Below, one piece after another: positions 25,431-37,420 of a DNA stretch of 64,000 bases. The DNA lies in contig LUCM01008710.1 in NCBI GenBank assembly GCA_008360955.1, positions 51,276 to 115,275 on the forward strand, given 5' to 3'. The DNA comes from Fasciolopsis buskii (taxonomy: Eukaryota > Platyhelminthes > Trematoda > Plagiorchiida > Fasciolidae). Under the pieces are notes generated by a model, which was given only the letters and a program-made list of their open reading frames with translations, did not search any database and had not been told where the DNA came from. The stretch's first letter is position 1. Each line of letters starts with the position of its first letter. The position numbers were made by a program, and so were the translations under genes.

Positions 25431-26188
25431 TTGTGTGCTGATCCCGGTCCGGACGGCCTGGTCCGGTGTCTAGCGTTTTTGTTCGACCAACGTGATTCGA
25501 AAACCACGGTAGCACGAGTGATATGGGAACCGGAAAGAATCTTGCCCCAAGTCAACGGTGTTGCCACCTTGGTCGTGTGTGACATCAAAACTGAGGAAGC
25601 TGCAAAGAGAAGGCGAGAAAGAGACAGGGAAACAAAGAGAGCGAGAGACTTAGAGTCGGGCTAGTCGCTCGTCTGCACGTGACTTTTTAAACATCTGTTT
25701 CTGTCAAGCTTTGCTCGGTACACGTGCACACGTAGGCAAGCTCGGTTCCACCGAATGGAATGATTTTTCGGTTCGCGACGGAGGGAGACGACCACAGCGA
25801 GTACCTCGGAATGAAAATGATTCTGTTCAACGCTTATCGGTCGACGATACACCCACGGAGTTTGGACCGATTGGAATCAGAAAACTACCAATTGTGAACT
25901 TTGGTGAACAGGTTCAGTGGAAAGACTCTGAATCAGAACAGTTGCTGGGGTCTTGTGGAGTTCGCAGTGGATATGGCCACTTGCTAGATTCGATCTGTGA
26001 ACTAATTTGTTCTTCATAGTACTGTCGATTAACGAACGTTCCTGTCCCAACGGATTGTTGCAACGAACAGTGTGCTAGTGGTGTGTTAAAAACTGAACTC
26101 TCTCTCAATTAGCATCGCATCCTCTGGCTTAGAAATACAAAACTTGAATGCCAAATCGCAGAATGGATTCATTACCCAGACGGTAAGT
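25431..26188 (+). other. GC-richer block with unrecognised frames and a splice-donor candidate
   Basis: Two plus-strand frames, 25431-25664 and 25711-26019, lie in sequence that is visibly richer in G and C than its surroundings. The first ends in a run of Arg, Glu and Lys (about 25600-25650). Further on, an ATG at 26148 opens 12 codons that run into a strong donor, GTAAGT at 26183-26188. This could be the 5' end of a gene transcribed to the right, but I recognise no product and cannot find the next exon. Confidence 0.2.
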
Positions 26189-26639
26189 TCTTTCTACCTG
26201 ACTATAGGAAGGAAGAAGAAACATGTTTTTATGTTCAGGTTCGTTCGTAAAATGCACACCACGAAAGACCTTGGCAGCAAACAGTGGTTAAGATTTGATC
26301 TATCACACGGTTTATAAATTTGGTATTATGAATTTATTTTTTGTCATCTACTACGGAGTTCCGTGCTGACGTAACAAAACCTGATGCTGGACTCACATTT
26401 GTTGTGAGCATTAGTTAAATTTGTCTAGTGAACATCCAACAATTCGTGAACCACTATTCCAATGACACAAAGCAACTAACCTGGTTTTGATCACTGGACT
26501 AGCCTCCTCCGTCACTTCCCAACGAAAGCAAACAGTACAGCCGACAAGGGTCCGAGGGACGTTTTGACCAATATTCTGTTGTTCTGAGGTGGCACGTAAA
26601 ACCGGATATTATGTAGAATGGAAAATTCACTTACTCACT
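26189..26639. other. No gene recognised
   Basis: AT-rich sequence without long frames or shared repeats. If the donor at 26183 is real this would be intron. Confidence 0.4.
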
Positions 26640-26800
26640 ATGCCTGCCAAAGTCGACGGCTGGGGCCAGAACCGAACCGACGACCTTCTGCTAGCTGTGC
26701 AGATACGTCCGAGAGCCTCGGCCAAGGTGCCTCAAAGGTAGAGCATCTGCCCGGCAAGCGGAAGACCACCCGTTCGATTCCGGCGTAAAACGTTGACTCT
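26640..26800. repeat. Two opposed tRNA-like fragments
   Basis: On the plus strand an A-box-like part (26724-26744) is followed by a 5-bp anticodon-type stem and B-box GTTCGATTCC (26772-26781); position 33 of the loop is C rather than T and the T-stem does not pair well. On the minus strand a second B-box-like GGTTCGGTTCT lies at 26678-26668. Both look like decayed tRNA-derived repeat heads in head-to-head orientation rather than working tRNAs. Confidence 0.35.
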
Positions 26801-27747
26801 TTGAGTGCGTAAGTGGTTTTGATTGCATTTTCGATTTCAAACAAAATCGTCACATTGAAAACCCGATATTTTCAAATGCCGGGCTGTGGCCAGCGAAAAA
26901 CCGCCGAACGGGAACGAGACAATGGTAAGACGGTTCGAAAAAATGTGATCCACTTTCAAACGAAACGAAATTGTTCACATGATTACTGCAGTATCATGAA
27001 CTTTCACGATCATGCAGAATGTTAGTGAAATGTTTACTTCCATGATATCTTAACAAGTGAATTGAATCCCTTGGGTAGTTGAGAGCTGTGAGCAGTTGTC
27101 TTTGGATTCTATTGTTCCATGCACGTGCCATATTTTGCCTGAATGTGTTGAAAGATGAGTGACAGAATTTAACCGGTGCACATCTCATCTTTCTACTCAT
27201 GCACGGTCCTCGAGGTCAAAGTGAGAACTTCTCCCGATTTGTTAGGGTTAGATCAGTGACCCAACGTGGTACATTGCCATCCTAAACATTTCTAAGAGGA
27301 AGAGCACTTTTTTCGTGTAGCGTCTAAGATCAAAGGGAAAGAAGAAGGGTCTATTTCTGTGAGGATTATCCGTTTATTATGATATGAACGGTGGTTTTGT
27401 TTAATTTAAAACTGTAGATAAGCTTAAACACAAAACATTCCAATTAAGCAAGAGATTTTTTATCACTGTGATGGTAAAAGATTTTGGTGTTTTTTCAATC
27501 ACTACTCCACTGTCACGATATCAGTCCAGGCAACTGAGGCTTTGAATTTGACGCAAGTTCATCACTGATGTAAATCAAGGTGCTTCCAAACGAAGATGCT
27601 TCTGTTCGTCACCAAACACAATTACTAAACCGTAAATGATGCAAAATACTCTGACTAACAGATGATTAGTTTGAGTTTCGTTATAAACTGCAAGTGGTAG
27701 AACCCTTCGGATTTTCAAAAAGGAGACCTTTGATTGCTTTATAATCT

Positions 27748-27790
<43 letters not shown>

Positions 27791-28789
27791 GTCGACTCGT
27801 CTCGAGAGTGAGTGATCTGATCCCGAGCCTAGCCGCGGTTATTGTTGGTCTGACACACATACGGGATAACCTCGTTCTCGCATGCCATTAGGAAATACTC
27901 CACTCCTGGTCGCTGGTTGGCCCGTTCACTCTCATATGACAAGAAAGTCCTGCTGTGTGATTTGTGTAAATTCAACAAATTTTCGGTTGTTTTCAACCCT
28001 AATCTGATTTATTAATCACTACAAACAACAACATCTGTTTTAGTCGAAGCCCACTAATTGCGTCATCCGGCGTGAGCATTTAATCCGCCAGGCCGATTTG
28101 GCAGCCAACAGTGTACGTCCAAGAGATGTAGTGAATGGATAATCCAATGTGAACAACTGGTAGTCTATGCCATGAATGGGGTTCTTGCAGATCCACAAGG
28201 AACTCCTCTCAGCTTGATATGCGGTCGGTCATTGTTTTTACTTCAGCAACACGACTGAGGATCAAGCGCCAACTTCGGTGATATCTGAGGAGTTCATCAA
28301 TGACTAACTAATCCAAGTATTAGGTGAAATTTCAGATATAAAAACATTTGCAAGAAATCCAAGAACAAGGCCGATCTCCATGTCTTTAACCCCGGTGGTT
28401 ATCACTCAAAATGTACAAGTTGTTCCACTTTCTTGCTCTCTATTCTTCAGTGGCTTTTTCGTCTACTCCGATTGTAAGTTGGATTTTCCTGTTTTTCGAT
28501 GGTCATTTTGTCATAAATGAACACTTATTTCCTTTGAGTACACCCAAAACATTCCATCTCGGTGAGATGTAATTATCAACAGAACAATTTGGAAGACAGG
28601 AATTAATTGACTCTCTGACATACCTAGGTGCTCAGAAGAGATTCAGCCGGTCAGAAGGCCATATTAGCTTTTGCTCCCTTGATTGACAACCTCATTCAAG
28701 AAGGCACTTGGTCTGCTAAGGCCTTTGCTTCGATTTAAGAAACGATTTGTTATAGCTTGTGTTGATTCCTAACACGAAAAAAACGGGTT
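26801..28789. other. No gene recognised
   Basis: AT-rich sequence with short frames only; contains the AT microsatellite listed at 27751. No shared repeats seen. Confidence 0.45.
27751..27786. repeat. (AT)18 microsatellite
   Basis: Uninterrupted AT dinucleotide run, 36 bases; self-complementary. Confidence 0.95.
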
Positions 28790-29275
28790 GACAGCGATTC
28801 CATGGTTCATTAAGGTTGAACTGAGTGTTGTTGTCACATGATGAATAAGTTGATGGAATTATGTAATTTCCTACTACTAATACAGACCAAGTGGCCGGGC
28901 CCTGTAGGTCATGTTAAAAGCCTTTGTCGAACTTAGACTACTTGTAAATAGATAGTCCATTGGCGGTAGTCAAATGGATTACAGCAATAGTCTGTGGCCG
29001 TGCAAATCAATAACAAATATGGGCTGAATTATGTAGTGTCGAAGTTCGATAGGCCATTGGGGACCAGACTAGCCACTTAATGGCTAAGACGATCGACTCG
29101 AAATCGTTCGTCTAGAGTTCACATCCCAGTTCGGGAGCGGTAAATATTTACTGCTGACGATTCCCAACAAGGAAAAAACCACTATACAGTGTTTCCCCAG
29201 TTTTTTGTTAATCAGTCGAGAAGTAATACGGTATGATTAATAATTTCGTGGAATTAGGTAACAGTCGACCGTTTT
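28790..29275 (+). repeat. Composite tRNA-derived repeat, family A (tail plus full copy)
   Basis: Same arrangement as 11172-11645. A tail (28797-28885, ending 'cctactactaatacag') is directly followed by a leader with 'cttagactacttg', then a tRNA-like part with 'taatggctaagacgatcgac' (29081-29100) and a decayed B-box near 29117-29135, then the second tail with 'gattcccaacaagg' (29159-29172), ending near 29272. Confidence 0.72.
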
Positions 29276-30002
29276 CGCTGATTCATCGCATCGTCTTTAT
29301 AACTCATATTAGAGATTACCGTTAGGTTTTGACTTGCCCGACACGTGTATCATAATGCTTAACAGTATCGAACTACAACAGAAGGTCGAACAAATGACTT
29401 TCCCGGACTTCATATCAGGCAGGACCCTAGAGCGAATCGTCCATTAGAGAATGTACACGAAGCACACTTGGACAAGGCAGTGTACTAACTTCCCCAGTTT
29501 TGTACGTGTAAGATAAAAAAGAGCCTAGTCCAATGAACGGGTTTCATAATTAGTCAGCAGACTCCCTGGAAGAAGAGAAATACAATGTTTGAAGAAGTGT
29601 CGAAAGGAGATGGACACCCTAAAGTTCTCGTAGAAAAGTCCAGTGGACCAGACTGTGACGCCAGACAGGGCGTCCCCAAGGAGAACTTGACTGTCCACTT
29701 GTCACTCAAGGTGCTACATCAGACCTAGTTAACAAACTTTTAATACGCGCACTGAGTGGAACATTCAAGTCACTCATTGTGCCCGTTTCATTTTCAGACT
29801 CCCAGAAGATTCAAAAGATTGTCAAAGTTGATCAACTCAGTGGCCACTTACTCTTTCACATGCGGAGGCAACGCGTTCTACATATACCGAACACCAAGGC
29901 AACTACCCAGAACTAGGAAGCGTTGTCCGTGCTCGAACAAATGTGATGGCATGGTAACGGTTGGAAGTGGCATTCTCGACACCTAATAGGTGCTAACTAG
30001 CA
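29276..30002. other. No gene recognised
   Basis: Short frames only; the plus-strand frame 29756-29986 is basic and lacks a motif. It ends just before a minus-strand family B copy. Confidence 0.4.
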
Positions 30003-30190
30003 AGATTTCTTATCTTTTGGCATTTGCTTCCTTTATTAAAAAAGAAACAATATATACCACTTTCGGGAAGGGAACCGCGGCCGACAGAGGGATGCTAAGT
30101 GAGGAAGTTGACCGGTAAGGGTAGAGTTCGGGCCCTGGAGCTTCAGGTTGAGACGTCACGATGGAGATCGCATTAGCACCGTTGGTGAGA
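30003..30190 (-). repeat. SINE-like repeat, family B
   Basis: Read on the minus strand it gives the tRNA-like 'gacgtctcaacctgaag', a decayed B-box, then 'catccctctgtcggcc' and an A-rich tail ending with 'aaaagataagaa' (30017-30006). The order and signatures match the copies at 8.3 and 14.5 kb. Confidence 0.7.
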
Positions 30191-30338
30191 ACCAGTTTTC
30201 GAAATCCGGGTATAAACCTTTACAACTATAGAAGCTAGGAGTATTTGCCTTAGGTGCACGCAGAACAAACTGGTTCTGTACCCAAACAGTGTAACTGATA
30301 CACTCGAATCCTATCGGCCGCTAATAATTATCCAGGTT

Positions 30339-30547
30339 CCGTGACCTCTGATGCACCGACATAACAATTGCCAGTATCGCCTCCAAAGAGTAGACGATTA
30401 AACATTGGGTACAACTGTTTAACTTTGAACCGGTTTCCTCATGTCCTAATGGATTTAGTCAAAAATCTAAGAGTGACCCATGAACTCACTCTGACTCAGA
30501 TCGTTGAGTGAAACCGGAACTGAACTACCGAAAATGTGAACGATTTT
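30339..30547 (+). repeat. Unnamed interspersed repeat (family F), copy 1
   Basis: This region and 35664-35857 align along about 200 bp. Both begin CCGTGACCTCTGATGCACCG and share a stretch reading CAACTGTTTAACTTTGAACC. I see no tRNA-like head and no coding potential. The family is defined here only by these two copies. Confidence 0.75.
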
Positions 30548-33192
30548 ATTTTCCTTTTCCATGAGTACATAGGTAAACACTTAAAATCTGATCACAACTT
30601 AAACGCTTTCAAAACCACGGTGAAAAAGGAATAGAACGAGTGAGAGGGAGAGCGAAAGGAAAATACCGTTTCCGGTCAACCGCACGGATTAACGAGTTCG
30701 CACTTCTATGCGTCAGTCACTTTCCACAGTTGACCATGATCATTCTACAAGCAATGTGGTTCCCGTCTGCCTTAACGGAGGTACCAAGAGAATTAAAAGG
30801 CCTCACGGAAAACCTTCGGCCATGAGATCTCGTCTGCAAGCAGGCACAATAAAACAGGTGTTCAGTGTGAGCCCATGGCCACATTTCTGGTACGTAGACT
30901 TTTTGGACGTTCGACGTTAGTAGCTCCGTAATCGCCAGGGGCCTCAGCAGACTCGGTGAAGTTCAATAGGCCCCAGTAGGAGTACAAAACCCCAATAGCA
31001 GAGAAGGTTTGCGACCCTATTTATTAGTGGACCACACTCATCCTGCCACATTGTCACCAAGAATCTATTTCGGCATTTTGTTGACAGGACGCTTGCCGGG
31101 AGAATCCGCACAGTATCCTAGACTTGGCCGTTGTTTATTCAGTATGAACCACGGCATCCTAATCCCAGAATACTTTTGAACTAGGTGACCGTTTTTTTAT
31201 CTGTAACCTTGGGATTCTCAACGTGGAAAAACTCCCCTTCCCTACGTCTCCTCGCAGCCATTAAACAAAACTATTCGTTATCCAAGGCCTTCTAACCACC
31301 ATACAGTTAAACCGGCCACCGTCATTCCATGTCTGATTCACATATATTCTTATGAAATTGCCGATTTTCCTTCGTTTCTCCTTTAATTTAACTGCGTCAG
31401 GCTTCATGGTGAAATTACCAAAAAAGGCTGTGTTGACAATACACCAAATTCTCCAATTTATAATTAGACGAGATTAACTGATGTCACTGTTGGACAAATT
31501 AAGCAGAATTAATGCTTAGCTCAACACTCATTATGCGGTTAAGAGCCATCAGCGTATCCAAACTGAAAATAATCCAAAATAAGAGTATAGTACCGTAACT
31601 CTGATCGACTAAACATCTGATAATTCAGGCGATCTTGTTTCCCATCCGGTTTGACGTGATAAAACCCACCTGATCTGGGAGTTCAACATGAGCAATTTGC
31701 TCCACTTACCCTGTCCCACTATCTGTCAAACAAGTACACGCACAACCATATATAACAACTAATTCTCAGTGAGTTAGTGCTCACAGTTAGGAACAGAGTG
31801 CAATGAATAAACAGGAATCAACTAGAACTATTTTTGTCTAAATGGCATGTTGTTCATAGTTGATCTGTTCATGGCGCTAAGAAAACCGCAACTATCCAGT
31901 CGGATGGAAATCCGTTTGCATGTTCTCACAGTTCTATGTCTTCGGATGTGCTGATGCCATTTACGAGAGGAAGGGTTTTTCACTAAGCAAAAATCCAGAG
32001 GAAGAAAAAAACACGTCTGGGAAATACGCTAATTTTGTTGGTACCAGCCTGCCATCATTACTTTTATAGAAGCTTTAGGTTTCTTTTCCAGACTTTGAAA
32101 AAGACCAGTAGTCCAGACAATTTTTTGATATTTGTCTCATTTCCCCCGCGGTAATAAGGGAAAAGGGATAAGCAGAAATAACTGTGGATAGCTATTCATT
32201 AAAGCAAAACACTGAGTGTTACGTAAACCATGGTCATTTTGCAGTTGTCTCTTATTAATATTAGTATTACTATTACCATTACAGTTGGCGTCATTTCTGT
32301 CCTCCTTATGGCGACCACTATTAGCATGTATTAATAAAATAGGCACATGTAGTGGAAAATGGTTTGTTCACTGAAAAGGCTCACAAGTAAGTTTAAAGAA
32401 TAGAGGAAATGTGTACTGGATGTAAATAATCAGGTAGTCTATCTGCTGGTAAACAGAACATAGGCGCAAATCGACGAGTTTAGTCAATCGGCCGACTGGT
32501 AAGAAAGCGGATCACAGCAGGGGAACAAATCAGACAAGGTTTAGCTCGTACTTGAAGTGTGGATGCCATGCATTCAACGAATTACGACTGGGCACCTATG
32601 TCAGGACTGAAACTGACGGACATGAGCTTTTTGTCTGGAGATGGGAAGTAAAGTGAAGAAAATTGGGAACTTAACTCGTATTACTGCTAGTGGCGGCAAG
32701 AATTTGGTTGGCGAGGCCGTGGAGGACAAGTGAACAGTGACTGGCAAACATGTGGAAGCTAAGATCGTCATCTCGAATTCTCCCAACCTCCAATCACTTT
32801 GCAATTCGGCAACCTTTCTATGACCACTATAGCACTCTCTCGGAAAGACTGGACAATTAGCGAGGAATAAGTAAATTGAGTATAAACCTTTTATTCCGTA
32901 AAATGTCTCTATTAATGTACTGTGTCCAGTTTTTCAGCATCCGCTCTGTCAGCACATATCTTCGCCCTTATGACAGCCAAATTAGAAGAATGATAAGTCC
33001 TGTCGTGGTTTTTGTTTCATACAATAATAATAGGAGCAAAATACTGTAAACACGCATTTACGAGTGGACATCGCAAAAGATATCATTAAACGATCGATGT
33101 AATATATATATGTATGCACATATGCGATTATCTGTGTACACGGGTACCGCCGATTGTGATAAATCCAAAAATTTCCCCTGTTAACTTCTCAA
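30548..33192. other. No gene recognised
   Basis: About 2.6 kb with only short frames. The minus-strand frame 32601-32804 and plus-strand frames 30640-30920 have no motif. No shared repeat is seen. Confidence 0.45.
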
Positions 33193-33485
33193 TTCCGAGG
33201 CTCAGAGGACCATTTGCAAATATCATTTATATCATTTATTCACAAGTTTATCCTAATTTATCTGTTTTGTAGACTGTAAGAACAACAGTTAAACATCGGT
33301 GACCTTGAGTGTCTGGGCTAATTTGTGTGAATACGAATAATGAAATAATACTGGAGCATTAAAATTACATAAAAGCTTTTGGAACGGTCCTAGGGTTCAT
33401 CTTAGTTTGCATTAATTATTGACAACAAGGTTGGTTGTCCAATCGAAACACCTATTTTGTCCAGTATTCCACTCACGATTAAGCT
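33193..33485 (+). repeat. 293-bp inverted-pair repeat, copy 1
   Basis: Almost identical to the reverse complement of 57021-57313; I count about ten differences, mostly transitions, over 293 bp (about 97%). Beyond the left edge both copies share 'cttctcaa' but differ by an 11-base insertion, and further out similarity continues only weakly. There is no open frame across the core. The pair is 23.5 kb apart in opposite orientation. It is either a recently active repeat or an older repeat with a homogenised core. Confidence 0.92.
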
Positions 33486-34545
33486 CCTATCTGTGGACTG
33501 AAGATAATTATTTGAATATTGGGCTATTTTGCTTTAACCAAGGTCTACTATTCGTGTTCTTGAGGGATTGTAATTCACATCGAAATTCACCGGTAGTCAA
33601 GGTCATCGAGGAGCCCTGACATCATCGGTAAAATTTTTATCGTCTTAGCAAAGCCCTGGGCAATAAATACCAAAATAACAAACCGATTAATGTACCCGTA
33701 CAATTTTAAATTTTGCGTTTAAGCTTTTACAAAGTCTTAAACTGAGCGGATGAACTTCACGAAGAGCATGCCTTTCATGATGTACTTCAATCCCAACCGA
33801 AACATGACCACAAAGTTACCTATGTTCATGCAAAATATCCATGCAAGAAAATTCTTTTCTACCCCTAACGCTGAGTACGATCGATATTTCATAAGTGACT
33901 GTCCGGGTAGGAAGTAAGATTTAATCACCAATAAAGCAAGCAATGTCTTGAGCAATAGTGGAAAAAGCTGAGATAGGTAATCGGGTGACACGTTATTTTT
34001 GTTGATAGGCGCGTGTCATATGGTGAGCTACAGGACACTTGTGGTCATTTCTGCAATGAGATTCTTTGAAAAAGTTTTCCCCTTTCCTTTAGTCTCGTGC
34101 AAACTGTTTCCAAACAGATGGTAAATGTAAGTAATGTAGACAGGGGAAATTTTACCATTGTTGCGACGCGGATATTCCTTTCATTCTGGGAAGCACATAA
34201 TCTGTGCGTTACAAATTAGATTCTGATGAGACATACCAATTCGGGGTGTACAAGTACAAGGATGTTTGGACAAGAGAGTACCGGGAACGCATAGCTGACG
34301 AGCGACAATAACCGCGAAATCGGTCATGTGCTCCCGGGCAAATTTTGCCCACTCAACCAGATATTGCTTACACTACGTACATATAATTTACTGATGCTGC
34401 TGCTTCTGGTGATGAGTACTGGGAAGAACAGCTTGAAACGCATCAAGTGTTTCTTGCATCTGAACTTCAGTAGACTTGTTTTCGGGTGTGGTGGAGAAGG
34501 AGGAGTTTGTGACGAACAGCCGGAATCATGAAGACACGAAGCTGC
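33486..34545. other. No confident gene
   Basis: Contains a minus-strand frame at 33737-33991 with two hydrophobic stretches, which could be an exon of a membrane protein lying downstream of the candidate at 34546-34830. I recognise neither. The remainder is AT-rich. Confidence 0.3.
33737..33991 (-). CDS. Unrecognised frame with hydrophobic segments
   Basis: 84 codons. Residues about 8-30 and about 48-65 are hydrophobic enough for membrane helices. It lies on the same strand as, and about 550 bases downstream of, the protein-like frame at 34546-34830, so both might be exons of one gene. AT-rich sequence produces such hydrophobic frames by chance, so confidence is low. Confidence 0.15.
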   Translation of the reverse strand: MSPDYLSQLFPLLLKTLLALLVIKSYFLPGQSLMKYRSYSALGVEKNFLAWIFCMNIGNFVVMFRLGLKYIMKGMLFVKFIRSV

Positions 34546-34830
34546 CTACTGTGGATACACATACACACGTGGGGATCGGATGCTCATGGAGCTCGCGTCC
34601 GGTCGTGCTTTGATAAAGAGCCGTAGAAAATCGTTGGCTATATCCACAATCACGGGAATCCACGTGTAACAATCTCCGGTGGTAGTACCATAGAACCAAA
34701 TGGGGAACACCTCGTTTTTGTCCACGCGAACATTGATTGAAGTCATATTTAATCGATCATTAACAAAATGGTTGTCCGATTCGTCGTACTTGATGGAGGG
34801 AGTACCTGGCAGGATGCTCAAGTCAATCAC
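34546..34830 (-). CDS. Protein-like unrecognised frame, likely exon
   Basis: The most convincing coding stretch in the window by composition: balanced amino acids, mixed acidic and aromatic residues (WFYGTTTGDCYTWIPVIVD near residues 45-63), higher GC than the flanks, and no repeats. The frame opens just after a pyrimidine run on the minus strand (the AAAAAAAA of 34838-34849), consistent with a 3' splice site. Near the end a GTATGT (about 34563-34558) could serve as 5' splice donor before the stop at 34546. The potential N-glycosylation site NMTS near residue 28 would suit an extracellular segment. I cannot name the family. It could be one internal exon of a larger gene. Confidence 0.35.
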   Translation of the reverse strand: MIDLSILPGTPSIKYDESDNHFVNDRLNMTSINVRVDKNEVFPIWFYGTTTGDCYTWIPVIVDIANDFLRLFIKARPDASSMSIRSPRVYVYPQ

Positions 34831-35663
34831 ACGAGTTAAAAAAAAGGGGATGAATTTTGCTGTGCCTGATTTTTACTATCCTCATTCCTAGTCATCCTAA
34901 TACGACTTGACAAAAAAATGTGAGCTGAAAGTAGAGTTTATAAACTCACTGTAAGTCTCAGATGCACCAAGTAACATCGGTAAAACAAATCGAGGTACAG
35001 AGATCCTCTAATCACAAAGGTTCCCTTCGACGAATTCTGCATTCTGAAGATACTCAGTTATTTAGAATTTCCCTTATCTGATTAAAGGTATAACTTGTAT
35101 GCATTGTATACAATTCCTCACATGTATGCTTAATGAATGAGAGGATTCAGTCCACTGGTACAAATTTTGTCGCTGATTATTGATGAACACTGAATTAGTA
35201 CACATTCGCGAAATAAGAGGTTAAAATTATCGGCCGCCTGGCTAAACTCACATTTTCCGGTTGTCCGGTTGTGTTGTGTTTAATCGAGCGGTTTATTCTA
35301 ATTGTCCATCGAGTATCAAGGTTACTTCCCTATTATTCAGGTAATATCAATAAGTGCTGATTGTAAGAACCATTGGGCAAACACTAGAGATGCAGTGTAT
35401 TGATTCGTTTCCACTTTGCCGCAATACTATGAATTTGATTTTATTAATCAAATTACTTAATACTGTTCATTGACACGAATCGTTTCGAGACATGCGCGCA
35501 CAATTTGAATGAGAATATGGCTTCAGCAGTTCAAATCAGACATGTAAAATTTTGACAATCTAAAACAGGAAATAAATTTAGGAGTCAGGTATGCATTCAT
35601 TTCCACTGGTGAAAACCTCCAGAACTTACCTGATTGCTTCCGAATGCAGGCAAGTGTCTCGTC
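34831..35663. other. No gene recognised
   Basis: AT-rich, no long frames, no shared repeats. If the minus-strand exon candidate is real, this would be its upstream intron. Confidence 0.4.
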
Positions 35664-35857
35664 TCCGTGACCTCTGATGCACCGACACGGCAGTTACTAG
35701 TACCGCTTTCAAAGAATGGGCGATTAAAAATTGGGCACAACTGTTTAACTTTGAACCGGTTTACTCCTGTCCAAAATCGAAGATCGACCCATGAAATCAA
35801 TTTGAATCAAATGGTTCAGCAAAACCGGGAATGGACCCCGTGAGCACGGACGATTAT
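35664..35857 (+). repeat. Unnamed interspersed repeat (family F), copy 2
   Basis: Second copy of the repeat described at 30339-30547, same orientation. The stretch CAACTGTTTAACTTTGAACC is identical in both; the second half is more diverged and has small deletions. Confidence 0.75.
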
Positions 35858-37162
35858 AACCGTGCCAGATGGATTCAATGGAAACATGAAAATCGTCGAA
35901 AGCTAGACGAACGGATTAGTGACTATTTCACAACAATGAACTGTTCCCGAATCTCGAAAATGTCTTAGCCAACACGTATATGGCAGAAATTCTAAGGTGG
36001 AACAACTATTTCCAATATCATTTATTAACTAACATTGGACGGTGGATTTCGGCTTTTCACAAAACTAATCTGATAATGGCAAGCGTGGCAGTTTTATCCC
36101 GGTCGGAACTGGAAACTCTGCAATTATCGAGGTATCGACGAAAATATTTTACTGGAGATTGTCCATGTTCAGTGGAAATAATAGACTATCGAATCAGAGC
36201 GTTGTCGTGTTACGAGCGTGATTCGTTCATCCGTATAAGCTGACATGTTCGCTGATCCCATTTCTCATCAATAGTGTGACGGTATTTTTAGAATTGTCAA
36301 ACTCCCGCCGAAATCTGATTATGTTCTACGGTCCAATGCCATCACGATCGGTCGATTTCAGCCTTCATGTGGCACACTTAATTGCCAGTCCCTGGAAAAA
36401 TTAGGACAGAAATGCCGCAAATGTCCACTCACAAGCTTCCACTTCGCTTCACAACCACCTAATACGATCGGGATGGACGTTCATATTCCGTTAGATTCCT
36501 GATCCCCGTCAAGGTTGCCGGTTATTTATTTAGAGACGAACGCTAAAAAGGTGACCAGAATCTTTTTCTACCTATCTGGCTTAAATCTATCAAAGTATAG
36601 GCAGGTAAATGCAGTAATAACCATGCAAAAGGGAAGTGAGGGTTTCTTCATCGGTTCAATGCTTTCCGGTCATATGCGAAATTTAATGCACATAAATTTG
36701 AAAAGAGTGTGGACGATTACGAGAGGAGAATTCACAACAGACGGGTCGATTAAAGTGATGTGAAAACTTTGTAGCGACGCCTTGAGATGCATGATGCGTA
36801 AGTGTATTTCCCACTCCACGTAACATCTGACTCTTCGTTTCATCTCAGAACAAATGAAGATAAAGCAAATGCGGTTTGCAGTGTGGAAATTTTAACGGAT
36901 GAATCGGAAACGAGCACACAAACTTCACGGTTGTTTTAAATGTCACAAAAAATTTCGCCTTAGCTAAGGTCACTTTTCAGTAACAGTGGTAGAGTTGAAA
37001 TCAGTTTGTCGAGGACAGATGTAAATAAAGTCCTGCTGAAGCTGTACAAGAAATACCGCGAAAATTTCCTTAATCCTCTTCCGCTTGTAGCAGTTGCACG
37101 ACAAATCCGCGCTACTTCCGGTGGTTGCCTACTTCAGAGTATGCGGAAACAGACCGGCGATT
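35858..37162. other. No gene recognised
   Basis: Short plus-strand frames (35980-36243, 36515-36763) lie end to end in different registers with no motif. No shared repeat is seen. Confidence 0.4.
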
Positions 37163-37420
37163 AGGTGCTGGCCGAGTGGATTAAGCATCTGTCGCCAAAA
37201 TGATCAGATTTTCGAGTCCCGGATCCGTCAGTCATCTTGGTGTAAAGCGACAAATCGCTGTCGTTTGCCTCACAACCAGACTTGACTTAATGTGATCTTA
37301 TATGGTTCCAAGATGCTCCAAGTTTCAGGCTTGTGGTTGCTTTTCCCATCTTCACCTCCCCTGTGGTAGTTATGGGACAGGCAACTCCCACTAAACTCAC
37401 GCTTCAAGCATGCCACTGGT
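37163..37420 (+). repeat. tRNA-Ser/Leu-like SINE, family D, copy 1
   Basis: The head reads GCTGGCCGAGTGGATTAAGC (37168-37187), an excellent A-box of the class II (Ser/Leu) type with its GGCCGAGTGG-TTAAG. It is followed by a B-box-like TTTCGAGTCCC near 37210-37220. The body shares 'gacaaatcgctgtcg' and 'cacctcccctgtggtagttatggg' type sequence with the copy at 51086-51355. The anticodon arm no longer folds as a working tRNA. This is a tRNA-derived SINE family distinct from A and B. Confidence 0.75.

Noticed and set aside
24912..25473. Several overlapping frames on both strands, up to 126 codons
   Set aside because: The sequence is CA/TG-rich, which removes stop codons in several frames at once; no motif is present.
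26724..26796. A working tRNA-Ala(GGC)
   Set aside because: Anticodon stem and loop size fit, but the base before the anticodon is C, the T-stem does not pair and the acceptor ends do not match.
27247..27261. Telomere-like TTAGGG words
   Set aside because: Only about one and a half units; no array.
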